NCBI RefSeq assembly: GCF_011397635.1
Contig: NC_064773.1
Span: 25,608,949 to 25,672,948, forward strand
DNA from: Epinephelus fuscoguttatus
Taxonomy: Eukaryota; Chordata; Actinopteri; Perciformes; Serranidae
DNA length: 64,000 bases
Reading direction: 5' to 3'
Below are positions 45,965 to 59,017 of this stretch, piece after piece; position 1 is the first letter of the stretch, and the number at the start of each line of letters is the position of its first letter. The position numbers were made by a program, and so were the translations under genes. Below the pieces are notes generated by a model. The model did no database searches, was not told the DNA's origin, and was given only the letters and a program-made list of their open reading frames with translations.

Positions 45965-48094
45965 AACAATATATCATTCATGTGGAAAAGTAGGAGAGAA
46001 TTTCCAAAACAGTATTTTAAAGACTCATTTTACACCAGAGTCATTAGTGTCTTTCTTGGAAAAAGAGCCATTGGTTCAGGGTCACTGCTTCAGATTATCT
46101 TAAACCTTTCATCCAAGGGCAGAGTATTACATAACTCTGTCTCTATCCTCTGCCTCAAATTGGAGAGGCCCAGGTCGCTCCAGATGTCTGTGTCTGCATT
46201 TCATGTTACGCTCATGTGCGTGCCAGCATTCTTGTTTGGGTATGTGCGCATGCTTGTGTGTCCACTGAGGCTGCACAAGGTTCCCTAAGATGGTGCCAGG
46301 AACACAGAGAGAGGAGCGATGTCAGGGGTTTAATAACATAATCCCTACAACCTCATCATAACAGCAGGGGAGATGTCTGTGGAGTCTAATTTAAAAACAA
46401 TAGAAAAATGAAGCCACGCTATATTTTTTCTCCCCACTTTCCTCCGTTAATTAATTTTCCACCGCCATCTCCGTGCCGTCATTTGTATAGTGTTGCCATC
46501 TCTGCCTGGAAGAAATATTTACAATGCAAAGAAATAATGACTCTTACTTTACTTTGTCTGGTGTGTTTGTAAGTGCTTTTGCTCCGATCTATAAAAACAT
46601 GATTTTGCACACAAGGCTTACATAGATTTTTGCAGAGTCCTGGCATTGATTGGAGATGCAATTTGCCAACCTCTAAAATCCTTCAGGCCAATTTCCATAT
46701 ACTTCTTGCTCGAATAACAAACAATGTGAACAACGAGTGGGGAGTGGAATAATATCTTTTAACAATGCAGCGCAGGAGAGAACAGTTTGTGGACAGAAAT
46801 GAAGTCTACTGCATTAAATTCCGCTTAAATTAGGGGCCATAACAAAGCTGCTGTGGTGTCACTGGGGTTACTATAGTTTTATGGCTGCACAGCTGCACGG
46901 AAACAAATGTTATCATTTGTCTGCAGTGACTTTTTAAACCAAATAATACAGAGCTACTTGTGAGGTTTAAAATTGGAACGCTATGATTAAAATTGAAAGT
47001 AAACCTTATTAAACATTGTCAAGCTTGGGTGAATTATGCAGACAAACACAGCCTTATCGCATAAGTCATTATACAGCCTGAATGCCTGCAACCTTTTGAT
47101 GGCAAGTGTTTGTGTTATGTAAAATCACAAAGCAGGCATGCATTCACAGAGTGGCATTTTCTTTCCAAGAGTCATTCATTTTACGCAGAACAATAACACT
47201 GTCATGCTTTTCATTCTTCTCACATGTCTGGGCCTCACTCTGGTGCAAGGCAAAATGAACATAGGGAATGTTCTTAGCCAACAGCTGTTGACCCTCCATC
47301 TGACCTGGGAGACTTGTGGGAACCTCTGGCACTTGGCCGAGTCAGCACACAAACACACACCCACAGTTTGCACTTTTTTTTTTCCCCGTACGGCGAAAGA
47401 TATCAGCCTGACTGAACGTTATTGAGACCCAGAGGACTACATGCGCTCAGGCATGCATGCACGCACACACACAGAGGTAGCTAGAGTAGGACGCAACCTT
47501 GAAAAAGCTCTGCTCCCCGGGGAATTTCCCCTGAATGGCCTGTTTGCAAGAGCAGAACAATTGCGCGTTCACTCCATCTTTTCATCCCTCCCTTCATCCT
47601 TCCATCTATCCAGGGAAAAGAGCGAGCGGAACTTTGATTCATGAGCCAGTGCCAGTGGACAGATGTTTTCCTGGGACACTTCACTGGGACACTGGGACAT
47701 ATAATATGAAATGATAAAATGCAGGAATAAGGAAGCCAAGGAGGAACAAATTGTACCGCTGAGATTGATTTTCTGTACAGCATTTTAAAAAGGATATTAT
47801 TTATTCCATTGCGCTGTATTATTTTTTGACATAAACTCAACACACTGGGAGGATGTAACACACATGGACATTCATGTTCATTTTCCACATTCCATTTTCT
47901 AGTTGTACACACCAACCAATAGGAGTTGCTATTTCAGTGCCAATGATATATGATCCCTCACTGGCTTCCCATTAACGAACACTGCCAACTGACTGTTCAC
48001 TTCACCCTTGAACCAGTTGTCCAGTTGTAGCTCAGCAAACATAACTAGGCATGGCCGGCCTGGCAAGCATGTTATAGTGGTGTGCATGGGACTC
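45965..48094. other. intergenic, mostly unique
   Basis: No exon recognised. ORFs of 95-144 codons lack domains. AT-rich single-copy appearance around 46700-47100. Confidence 0.35.
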
Positions 48095-48350
48095 TAAGAC
48101 AACATATTCTCAAACATATCCTATGAAAATGAATAAGAATAAAATGAAAATGCACACACAATAGTTAGTAGGATATTTAACAAGTAAGCACCCCACAAAT
48201 TTGTTACGTACTTAAGCTAAAGGGACATGTTTAATGTAAAGTTACGTAGGTTGGGTTTAGGAAAAGAAACATTGTGATGATATATTAAAATGATTCAAAG
48301 ATCACTTGATTTCTCTTGAAAACCGGTCTCCTGGGGAAAAGTCCTGTGCT
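48095..48350 (-). repeat. interspersed repeat, family H copy 2
   Basis: TATCCTATGAAAATG, GTAAAGTTACGTAGGTTGG and GTTTAGGAAAAGAAACAT are the complement of blocks in 40510-40820. Confidence 0.6.
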
Positions 48351-49013
48351 GTGTGACCCATCCACCCTCCTGCCTCCTTGAATGGACTTTCAGTCTTTAC
48401 ACAGCTTCCTTCTTCACCACTGTCAGTGCATCAGTCACGTGATTGTAGCCTTTCTGATTATGTGGGATATATACGAAATACTGGCTCGCGATTACTTAGG
48501 TTACTAGTTGTGGCGAATTACTTTTTGTTGGTAATTGTACAAACAGTGCATTATGACAGCCTGAATAAGAATGATACTCAATACATAAAAAGTCTGGAGG
48601 ATGGTAGTAACCTTTCTAAACACCAAAACACAACGCGGAAGTATTGTAAAAACAAGAGCCATTTATATTAGATTTGTACTTAAAATTCTTTACATTCCAC
48701 GGCTAGCTTTATCCTCCAATATATGCTCCTTATTTTCCTGTCTTCTAAGTGTCTCATCAGCTGGTGAGAATGATAACTTTTTACCTGTGACATGTAAGTT
48801 CATCCTCAGTCTTTTAGTATTGTATCATCTATGTAGCCATCTCGTGCATGTGTAAGACCCTTCTACTGGCTTCTTGTTCTGATTAACACATTAAAAGGTC
48901 AGCTGGATTCTACAGCCACATTTCTGCTAAACACAGTCAGTATAGTACCCTTACGCCTCGTTTCTATTCACGTATGTGTTTGCGGAGATGAGGCAACCAG
49001 AACTGAAATATGA
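48351..49013. other. intergenic, no gene recognised
   Basis: Nothing supportable. Confidence 0.3.
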
Positions 49014-49275
49014 AATATTTCACAAAACATGCCACGTACCTGACAGGTCCTGTTTTTGTCCCATTAATGTTCCAAGCACATATTCCAAACCACTGGACGC
49101 TGAAAAACAGATAAAAAATTAGCCTCTCCCCCATGGCTACAGGTAGTTTCTATCAGGTTTCTATCCATTTGTAAAGAACTGCACTTCCTTGCGTTGGACA
49201 CTAGAGGCATCATCCGTATATTTACGGATCTACAGACACCAGTCACTGCAAAAATGAGGCATTAGAAACCTTTAT
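49014..49275 (+). repeat. interspersed repeat, family E copy 2
   Basis: Partner of 27947-28207. The identity between copies is high by eye, interrupted by few indels, so the family has been active more recently than family A. Confidence 0.75.
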
Positions 49276-51100
49276 GTAACCTTTGCAGACATTTTTTTTT
49301 CATTTTCAACAGTGTCTTTATTGAGTGTCCCCCCCACAAACAAGATTCAGTTCAACTACAGATCAAGATTCAACAACTAAATACACAGATATAAGGTATA
49401 AATAACAAGTGTTGCATGAGTATGGAAAGCCTGACAGGCATAGCAACAGTAACTGAGAAGGGGCAGGGCTTAGCAGATGGTCAGCTGTGGTAGACAAGTC
49501 TTTTCCACTGTGCTACCCATACACTGGATTTGGTTGGTTGATAATAACACTGGTGTTTTGTATTTTTGTTTTTTCTCCTAAGCATTTTACAAGCTTAACG
49601 ACATGATTGCAGAATGCAGCGACTTAGACTTAAGCACCTAAACCTTCTGTTGTATAAGCCTAAATGACGATGAAACCTGGCAAGGAGGAAAAACTGTGAG
49701 GAGGATTTGTAGCGCCTCTGTTACTTTAGATGATGCCACCAGCATCGATATCTCACTCCATTCACATCCCTAATCTCCCTTGTAAAGGGTTCATCTCAAA
49801 AAGTCACGTAAGGTTATCTCCACCAAGGTACAATCTTAGCCATAATGAGGCTCATGCACTGAGCAGAATAATAAGGGCTAGAATTCAAAGCTGTGCCCTC
49901 GGATGGAAGCACATCAGCTCCGACTTTTTTTTTTTTATTCTTATATTTCTCATGTTAAGTGATGTCTCGCTGAAGAGTCTTGCTTGACAGTCCTCGTATC
50001 ATGCAGGAAGACATTAGAGGGTGATAATATAGCTGCTGATATGAGATCTGACCAGTCAAATGATACTGTGATTCCACATCACAACATAATCTCCACTGTA
50101 TGAGGGGTCTTACTCTGGATTCGTCTCTGCTAGCTTTTGTATGAGCTGCATGATTTTCCCATTTCACCTTTTCTCCACTGTCATGTTGATTTAGAACACG
50201 TTCATGCTCCAGCTGTATTGGACCACAACAGAATGAACAGGCCCACACTGGAGCTTGTGATATGTTCTTCTCTTTCTCTCTCACTACTCTTTCTCCCTCT
50301 CACTGTTGCTGGCTAGGTTCTGTCCTTGGCTCAACCTGCCCCCAAAACGAGTATACATTTGCATGCATTAGGGCTCTCCCGTGGCTTGCCTTCTACCCGC
50401 TGTGCCGTCGAGTCTGATTAATGATCCAAGTGTGCCACTTCTCACAGCAGCCGGGCAGACCGCCTGCCTGCTCTCACATCAAACATCCAAATGTGGGCAA
50501 AAATGTAGAATTTGATTCGCTACATGTAAAAAATGTAAAACAGATGCTTGCCTATGCGCTTGCAAATGCACAAGAATACAACATCTAACGGCGTGTACGC
50601 ACTTTTGTGTGCCCACGTGCATCCACATATGCACATGTATAAATATACATGCCGTGCAGGGACACACTGTACATCACACAGCTTGCGATTTTCATCCGCG
50701 TGCTTTCTGAGTGGAAATAAGAGAGACTAATGAATGAACATACACTCACCTGCAGAGAGGGCAGCTTAAGGCCATCACATTTTCATTATGATCACATAAC
50801 TGTTTTTCCTTAGCATCTTATGGTAAGGGGCAACACAAGCTCAACCACTCTTCAGGAGGACATATTATGCACTGGACAGAAGTCTACATGTAATTTTATA
50901 AAAACACATTGAGCATTAAATCTCTTTGATTCATGGGGCTTGGCATAGAAAGTGGATGCAGCTGGAAAGTGAGGAGGTGGCGACTGTCCAATAGTGGATT
51001 GGACCAGTGTGCCATGACACAGCGTAACTGAGTAGGATGACATTTAAAGGACCTTTTTAGCCATATTTACTCCACTATGTAAATTAACAGCCTGTTTTTA
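49276..51100. other. intergenic, no gene recognised
   Basis: No exon or repeat family that I can name. Confidence 0.3.
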
Positions 51101-51757
51101 TTAAAGGTCCAGTGTGTAAGATTAAGTAAGATATATTGGCAGAAATTGAATATGATATGATAAGTATGTTTTCTTTTGTGAATAATCATCTGAAAATAGG
51201 ATTCATTGCATTTTCATTACCATAGAATGAGTTGTTTGTATCTACATAGGGAGATGGTCCTCGTCTATGGAGATATGTTGCATCACCGTGTTTCTACAGT
51301 AGCCCAGAACAGACAAACCAAACAATTTTTTAACTTCTTTAGTGATTTTACTGGTTGAAATCACAGAATCAGGTGGTTTGGAGAGAAAGAGACCTCAGTG
51401 GATAATTTAGCTCCTGGTAAAAGCCTCCTGAACGTCTGGATCTTAAGTTATCAGAGAATAAAGGTGAGCACACATTAGCAGGTGCTGGGCTTTTTCTATG
51501 ACATGCCAAACAGCATCAGAGAAACACTGATTTGTAATGTGAAACTGCTTTATCCAGTGTTTTTACTAGTTTAAATCACCGGCTCCATTTGTTTTGGAGA
51601 GGAAGAGACCTCTGTGGATAATTCGGCTTCCGGTTAAAACCTCGTACACAATAACCATTGAAGGAATTCTAACCAGGAGATGTTTCAGCAGGTTGAAATC
51701 TGCAATCTTCACTGCTAGATGCTACTAAATCTTAAATTGTACACACCTGACCTTTAA
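51101..51757. mobile_element. MITE with AAAGGTCCAGTGTGTAAGAT tips, family I copy 1
   Basis: The left end is TTAAAGGTCCAGTGTGTAAG. The right end, as complement, is CCTTTAAAGGTCAGGTGTGT. The interior includes ATATTGGCAGAAATTGAATA and GAGTTGTTTGTATCTACATAGG, a very common fish repeat. It holds two related halves around GGAGAGAAAGAGACCTCAG (about 51378) and GGAGAGGAAGAGACCTCTG (about 51596). Confidence 0.8.
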
Positions 51758-54700
51758 AGGATACATACTGTACTCTAGATCAAATTATTTTCCATGATTC
51801 TTGCATCAAGATCGTCATTTAATATCAAAAACACAGGGTTTAGTCTGTAATACATTCAGCTTGTTGATCTATGTTATGTGTATTCACAATAGCTGTAGGT
51901 AATTGAAGCTAGGAGGGCACTGTGCTCCATCGTGAACAAAACAAATACTAAAATGAACACCCCACAGACCTGGCATCAATCATGGGGAGTATGTGAGCTG
52001 CCTTATTGAACATGCCTCTGTGTGTTCATGCATGTGTGTGTTTCTCTGCAGCTGCGTGGGTGAATCCTGACAAATTGACCAACTATGGCGGTCATTTGGC
52101 ACAGCCGCATGTGTGTCGATCAGCCGTTTGACATTTATTCCAAGGCAGAGGAGAGAGACAGGGGAGGAGGGAGGGAGATGGGAAGGACTGATGGCAAGGA
52201 AGGCTGGGGGTAGCCGTGGAAACCCTCCATGCGTCGGCCCAGGCGTGAGCTGCCATTGGCGGAGCACTCGCCGTTTTCCTGCTCAGGATGGCATCGTCTG
52301 GTGCATGGAAGACACCTCTCACGTTCTCTTCCTCCTTTCCCTCCTTCTCTCTCTTTCTTTCTCTTTTTTCTTTTTTTTCTCGCTCTCTGAGTCAAGCTGT
52401 CTCCCACAAGCGATGCAGAGGCTTGCTTGTTCAAATGGAATCCCCCACCCCTCCCCTCCTCCCCCTCCGTTTTCAAAATGAGGGCAGAGAGAAAGAGAGA
52501 ACAAGGCAGGGAGGGGAGGACGACAGATTTGAGAACAGAAGTCAGAAAAATACATTTATTTTTTGACTCCCTCTCACACGCCAGTCTGCGGCTGCGTTTA
52601 TGGAGGTGTTCTGTTAGTGTCACTACCACAGTGGTCACATCTCATTTCCCCTGTGTTTACATACTCAGCCTGTCAGGATTGCGTTCACTCTCCCCCATAT
52701 CCATTGTCACACATGCTGCCTGCTGAGCATGGACTGAACTGAACCCTTTGTAGTAGGAGTAAAGGTACTGTCTGTGTGATTAGAGCCATTTGCTCAACAA
52801 ATATGACAGCGCCTTCTGTGTATGTGTGTAAATGTTTACGTGAATAAATATGTCCATCAGTAGGTTTCCAAGACAAAACAGCCTACACTTTCATCCTCAC
52901 CTCCTCCATTTGCAGCAGTGAAGCAAAAATACGAACAAGCGGTATTTCAGTACCCAGAGCTGATAATTGAGTTGGGAAAAAAAATAAATCAGCCAACTGA
53001 AATTGTCACTTAGCTGACGCTTTTTAGGTGGTGCCTGTAGAGCGTTGTCATGGAAATAAGCATAGGTACAGTGCATGAGGCTCTAAAACTGATCTGTTAC
53101 CATGGCGAGGGCTTCATTTTAGCCGAGCATTCCAGCCGTAGTTGTGTTAATCATGAAGCGCTGTGAAATGTACGCCTCATAGCGCTTTTCACACATAAAA
53201 CACACTCGTTCCCAGTGATCAAGCATCTGCTGCAGAATCATCATTATGATCCCGCGCGCAGGGATCCTCTCTGTCCATTCTAATTCTACGATATGAACCT
53301 GCTAATCTCTCGCCATCCGTCTTATTTTGCATCAAAGGCATGTTTGATCAAAGGATAATTGGAATGACACATCATACAAGACCTTACACTTTTATCATTA
53401 TCTACTCATCAGAAAGGGAAGGGGAAAAAAAGAGGTGTTTGTAGTGGAGAGAATGAAAGGGAACCTGAGGTCTTTGTTGATCCTGACGCAAGGCTTTGAG
53501 ACTCAATCTGCCAATCCTCAAAGGCGACCTGAGGAAAAGTCAAAAGTCGTCGCCACCTTCACATTCCTTCATTGCCATTCTGTATGTGTCAACTGTGTTT
53601 TACTGCTGGAAATGTTATTTCGACAGCACAAGGGATGTGATCTTTTATATCATCTCACAGATGGCAAACTAGATGGTGATAGGGGGAGGAAAAAGGACAA
53701 AACCTTAGTTAACTGCCCCCAAAATGTGTGCCTCTGTCTATGTGTCTGAACTTGTTTGCCGTGTGGTTGGATGTACAGTCCTATTGTATTTTGCAAATAC
53801 TTGTGTGCGTGCACCAGAAAGCAACAAAGCCCGCAGCAGGAAATAAATAAACTAGGACTGGAAGAAAGGAAAGCAAAGGGAAAGTGTGCAAAATCCGAGC
53901 ATCTCTTTCCTATCGATTCAATGCAAAGACAGTCGCCATGGCAACACAGCAGTCCCACTGTAAGCGTCTTTCACTCTCCGCCCCCTCTTGCTCTGCTCGC
54001 CGACAAGGTATACAGGCACCCGCCGACGCCGAGCGATTATGATATGTTTTTCTCTGATGGAGTGTTGACAGGCGGGCTCCACCGCTTCTCCATTCATTTC
54101 CCTATCTGCATTCTGATGCAGCTTTTAATATACTGCTCCCACACTCAGAAAGGGGTGTATGTCTACTTATTAAAGTGTCCCCTTACCTAACTGAATGCCT
54201 GATGAGGAGGGTGGAAAAGTTCATGAAAGGTCACGAGGAGCTGAAGTGTGATGGGCGATCATTTGTGTCTATTGTTTGTGTGTTGGTCAGGAAGATGGAG
54301 TGTGAGTGTGTGTGTAGGGGCAGTTAAAGAAAGGAGGGATGTCAGGAAGAGAGAGGGAGAGAGCGCGAGAGAGAATGGAGAGACAGTTATTCACATAAGC
54401 TGGCAGCAGCAGGCTGAGGTGCTGTTTCCTCTCGCCTGTCAGTCAAACTAAAATCAATTGGTGTAAAAAGCAATGAGGGAAACTGGACTTAGGCAGCCTG
54501 CTCTCTCCCTCCTTCCTCTCTCACAAACACACACACCCCAGCACACAAACACACACGCACACAATATCAATTCCAACTCTCTCTTTTTCTTTTACTGTAC
54601 AGTCACACACATACCCCCACTTACAGTATACCACACACACTCCCATCCTCTCACATTTCACTAGCCTCGTAGCTGGTGAACCATAACAGGCCTGTCTTCC

Positions 54701-55429
54701 TTTACTCTCTCCTTGTTAGCAGAGAGAGAGAGAGTTAAAGAGAGCGAAGTGAGAAAGAGAGCTACTGTACATTGTTGAGAGAGGAAGATGTGGAGGGGGA
54801 GCCTGAGCGTGTGCATGTGAGTTCACACACCTCAAGGAGAAGGATAATAGCTGCTTTCCAGAGACATAATTTCAGCTCGGTGAAGAGAGACTTGATATAT
54901 TTTAAGTGATGTCCACGATAAAAAGAAAATGTTAAAAGGGCTCTCACAGAAATCATAATTTTGTCCTTGTTTTTAATTAAATATTGATGCGTCTTTGTCC
55001 ATCCTCCTCTTTCTATATCTGATGCTACGACCCCGCTCACGACAAAGTCTTTACAAAGGTCAGACACTGCTCTTGGAACATGTGTTACTATGGTTACTAT
55101 AGGGTTACTATAGTACTGTCAGCCTACTCTGCACAGATATTGGCAAAAACATTTCTTCTCTGAAGTGTGCTCATCGAAGTTGCAGATATGTCAGATCATG
55201 ACTGTAAAAGTTGAATATTTTATGATGTGAACACAAACAACATCCACATTATTTACCCAGAAAATCTTGGCACTGCTTCTTTCAGGAAACCACACACAGG
55301 TTACATTTGTACTTTTCATGCAGACTGGGAGATGGAGGGGACAGTGGATAGTGTGTGACCTCGGTGAGATGCCTGCCAAGCTGCAGACCACTGTTCAAGA
55401 ACAACAAACAAAACTGGTTGTTTTAACGA
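51758..55429. other. intergenic with low-complexity patches
   Basis: No exon recognised. A pyrimidine-rich tract lies at 52310-52395, a purine-rich tract at 54305-54385 and a (GA)n patch at 54719-54765. The 167-codon minus-strand ORF at 52135-52638 comes from these tracts. Confidence 0.35.
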
Positions 55430-55990
55430 GTCATTGCTGTTTTTCCAGTGGCTGTTAAGACTTCAAACGTGTTTTGTAGCAACCCATTTGTGTTTTTACA
55501 GCGGCTTTTTAGGCTACAAACATGAGTTTGGTGTAGCAACATATCTGTGTTTTACAATGGCATTTTGGCTCCAAATGTACGTGTTTTGTCACAACCAGTC
55601 CGTGTTTTTCCAGCGGATTTTAAGGCCTCAAACATAGGAGTTTTGTCACAACCTATCCGTGGTTTTCTAGCGGCTATTTAGGCCCTATATGTGGATGTTT
55701 TGTAGCAACCTGTCTGTGGTTTTCCAGCGGCTTTTTAGGCCCTAAACGTGGATGTCTTGTAGCAACCTGTCTGTGGTTTTCTATCTGCTGTTTAGGCCCG
55801 AAATGTGGGTGTTTTGTAGCAACCTATTTGTGTTTTACAGTGGCTTTCTAGGCTCCAAACATTTATGTTTTGTCAGTGGTTTTTGCTTATGTTTGGTGTT
55901 TTTTTTGTTTTTCCAGCAGCTTTTTAGACACAAAACCTGGGTGTTTTGTAGCAACTCTTAAGTGTTTTTCCAACGGGGGCAGTGCCACAA
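55430..55990 (+). repeat. tandem array with 57-bp period
   Basis: The block GTAGCAACCTGTCTGTGG then TTTTCCAGCGGCTTTTTAGG recurs with GTAGCAAC or GTCACAAC starting at 55476, 55533, 55588, 55645, 55702, 55759 and 55816. Spacings are 57, 55, 57, 57, 57 and 57. Degenerate units extend to about 55990. As 57 is 19 codons, reading frames repeat in phase. Confidence 0.9.
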
Positions 55991-56519
55991 AAAGAAGGTG
56001 TTTTTTTACCGAGACATTGCTGCTTTTGCTGTTGGGATCGTGCCTCCAAAACTAGGTATTTTAAGCCAAAACATGATCTTGTCCAAACTATTACGAAGTG
56101 GTTTTTGCGCCTAAACTTAACCACATGTTAATGTTGTACCATTAACAAGACTTAAAAATAAGAGAGGCTCAGACATGGAGTTGCACATTTGAGGGTTTAC
56201 TCGCAAGAAAGACTAAGACTTACTTAGAAACATTATGACAATTTATAGTGTGTGAGAAACAAGCATTGGGACCACAGCAGTGTTAAGTTACATAATAAGG
56301 TGCAAATGTAACAAAACCATGGTTTGAAAAAACATACAATGCCAACATTTTTTCTGGTGACTGGGTTGGTTTACCATGTAAAATTTCTAGTGTTACTACA
56401 ACGGGAAGTGAATTACAACGCACTGGTTATTTACTATATCTATAACTACATGTTTCTCATGAATAGTGGGCACAATATCTCATATGGTACAAAGTATATC
56501 AAGATTTTTGAGCCATGTT

Positions 56520-56960
56520 AGCTTCTCTGTGAGACTGTACTCGAGTGAAATGCTAACATTAGCATAAAAATATTCTCTATAATTATGATGTTAACATGCT
56601 TGTGTTAAGTAGGTAATGTTTACTGTGTTTGCCATTTTTGTTAGCCATAATAACATGCTAACATTTGTCAATTACACCTCACCTCCAAAGTCCAGCCAAG
56701 GCTGATGGGAATGTCAGTAGTTCACAGGTATTTAGTCACAAACCAGATAGTAGGATAGACATTTTGGCCGGATGGTGGTATTAGATGTAAAGTTGTGGGA
56801 CCAGTCAGATTTGGGGGTCAGTCAGATTTATCCTCTGGAGACCATGGGTGTCTATAATAAATTCCACGGCAGTCCATTCAGTGGTTGTCAAGATATTTTA
56901 GTCTGGACAAAATTGGTGGACTGACCAATGTTATCATCCCTATAGACCACACAGCCTTTT
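56520..56960 (+). repeat. teleost repeat, family G copy 2
   Basis: ATGCTAACATTAGCAT, GTTAAGTAGGTAATGTTTAC and ATAACATGCTAACATTTG, then GGACCAGTCAGATTTGGGG and CCATTCAGTGGTTGTCAAG. The first part is the inverse of 36076-36262. Confidence 0.6.
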
Positions 56961-57568
56961 CTGTTTTTGCCTTTTTACCATCCGTCCTTTTTTAATCTAT
57001 GTTTAGTAAGATTATCAGTATGTACTTATTGTGTCCAATATTTTCATATCGAGTATACTAAGTCATTGACATCTGATACTGATGCACCGAAGCACCCTTT
57101 AATGTACTCATGAGACGCACTGGGCTGCGTCATTATTATACAAGTCAAGCAACTGACGGATGAGAAAGTCCGCATAGGGTGGGAGGGAGGTGAAGTGAAT
57201 GGGTCAAACAAACCCAGGACTCTCACCTCAGCTTGTTCTCATTGCCAGGGCATCACACACCACCATTTTGTCATGCCCCTCAACATCTGAAATTGACACC
57301 AAAGGCAGCTTTTGGAGTCTATAAGATGCACTGGGCTTTCAACTAACTCCAGTGTGAACCTATCAGTGGCAATACTTGCCTTTAACCAATGGATAATGAC
57401 ACATCTTTACTGAGTGTCCAAAACGGACACTATAGAGGTACCTAGAATGTCATAGTTTGACCTGTAGGGTTACTGACTTGGTGTCAGTATTTAACAAGGT
57501 GGGAGTGATAGTTTGTTGGTAATAAATATTTTGCTTCTCTGCCTCTATAGCACGTACACATGGGGCTT

Positions 57569-57570
<2 letters not shown>
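56961..57570. other. intergenic, no gene recognised
   Basis: Nothing supportable before the GA tract. Confidence 0.3.

Positions 57571-57619
<49 letters not shown>
57571..57619. repeat. (GA)n microsatellite
   Basis: About 24 perfect GA units. Confidence 0.95.
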
Positions 57620-57620
<1 letters not shown>

Positions 57621-58535
57621 AACCTGCCATAGAGCTAATATCACCAACAAGCTGACAGTCTAAAATGCAAAATGCTTTCGAGGGAAAGGGATGAAAAGTA
57701 ATTCACAACTTCCAGCCAAATTGCTTGGTAAAAACCAGTGTTGAACCCCTTTCATTACCCAGACACAAAGAGAATTTGACTGGGATTCTTCCAAGGCGAG
57801 ATAATTATACATCACTTTGTGAGATAGTCTCAGATGAGCTTAAAAAATGAGCGGGATGATGAGGTTACAAGAGTTTGGCTTTTCTCTTTGAAAAAGTATG
57901 GCTTGTATCTTGAGTGCCTGTGTGAGATTGTACACTAAATCACTTTCACAAAACACAGCCTTCCACAACATCCAGTGATCTGTGATGAACTCCAGTAAAA
58001 GTAGAAGCCGAGAAATTGCTTTTTGTACCATAATTTAGAGAAAAACAGCGACTTTATTATCTATTGGTCTGTTACAGGATAGCATATTATTTTTATGTGC
58101 CTTGGAAGTATGGTGTAATCTCTCTCTCTGCACTCATACACACACTCACTAATGAGGTAACATATTACTGTAGTATATATAAAATGTCATTTCCTATTGC
58201 CTTGTTAACTCTGGAGGCAAATACATGGTTAGCACCTCTCATGTTGTACTCTCAGTATGTGGCAGCATGTGGATGCAAAAACCACAGCAGAGTATGTGCT
58301 GTGTGAGTGATCTCCCATTGGGAGTCCTGTAGAGAGAGCATTAATCAGACCCAGGGGACCTGGGGCTCAGACAGGGCCTTCTACAAGGCGTTTGTGTGCC
58401 TGTGGGTGAGTGTGTATGTAATGAGGGGTACAGGGGGCAGTGTTGGAATGACTTTTGACAGACATCTGATGAGTGGGGGAAACACAGAAAGAAAAGCAAG
58501 ACCAGGATACCAACACCGGTCTGACTGGCTATACT
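57620..58535. other. intergenic, no gene recognised
   Basis: No exon recognised. Confidence 0.3.
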
Positions 58536-58539
58536 GATC

Positions 58540-58745
58540 ACCAGAGTCAGTAGGATTTATCCTATGAGAACCATGAATGTCTTTACAAAATGTCATTGCA
58601 ATCCATCCAGTAGTTGTTGTGATATTTCCCTCTGAACCAAGCAGTGTGGGTATCACCAGAGTTACAAGGATACATTGTTTGTACACAATTTTCAAAGCCA
58701 TTCATCCAATAGTTGCTGAGAAATTTGAGTCTGATGTGAAAGATT
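58540..58745 (+). repeat. family G 3' fragment
   Basis: Blocks GGATTTATCCTATGAGAACC and CAATCCATCCAGTAGTTGTTG match the second half of 56520-56960, same strand. A further CCATTCATCCAATAGTTGC repeats the motif. Confidence 0.5.
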
Positions 58746-59017
58746 TGGTTCATTACTTTTAAGAAGCGAGGCTTTCTTACTGTGTTTTTCGTACATGGTT
58801 CTTTTGAGGGAACCTATTATGCTATTCCACATAATTATGAATCAGTAAATTGTGTATAACCCAGGAATTTGGGAAGGCTGCGATCACATGAGTAATGTGC
58901 TGATGGGAGTAAAGATGAAAGTAGTCGCAAAAGGAGGCAAGTTAGGGTGGTGAATGGTTCACAAAACACAGGACTTTTCCCAGGAGTCTAGTGAAACCAA
59001 GTTAACTTTGATTAATT

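Noticed and set aside
47481..47915. 144-codon minus-strand ORF
   Set aside because: No recognisable fold or motif; likely chance.
52135..52638. 167-codon minus-strand ORF
   Set aside because: Composed of Arg/Lys/Glu and Ser runs encoded by pyrimidine- and purine-rich tracts; no domain.
53756..54190. 144-codon plus-strand ORF
   Set aside because: No domain, no splice or promoter context, and average composition; length is within chance for this window.
55430..55990. CRISPR-like regular array
   Set aside because: Units are contiguous 57-bp tandem repeats without unique spacers, in a vertebrate genome.
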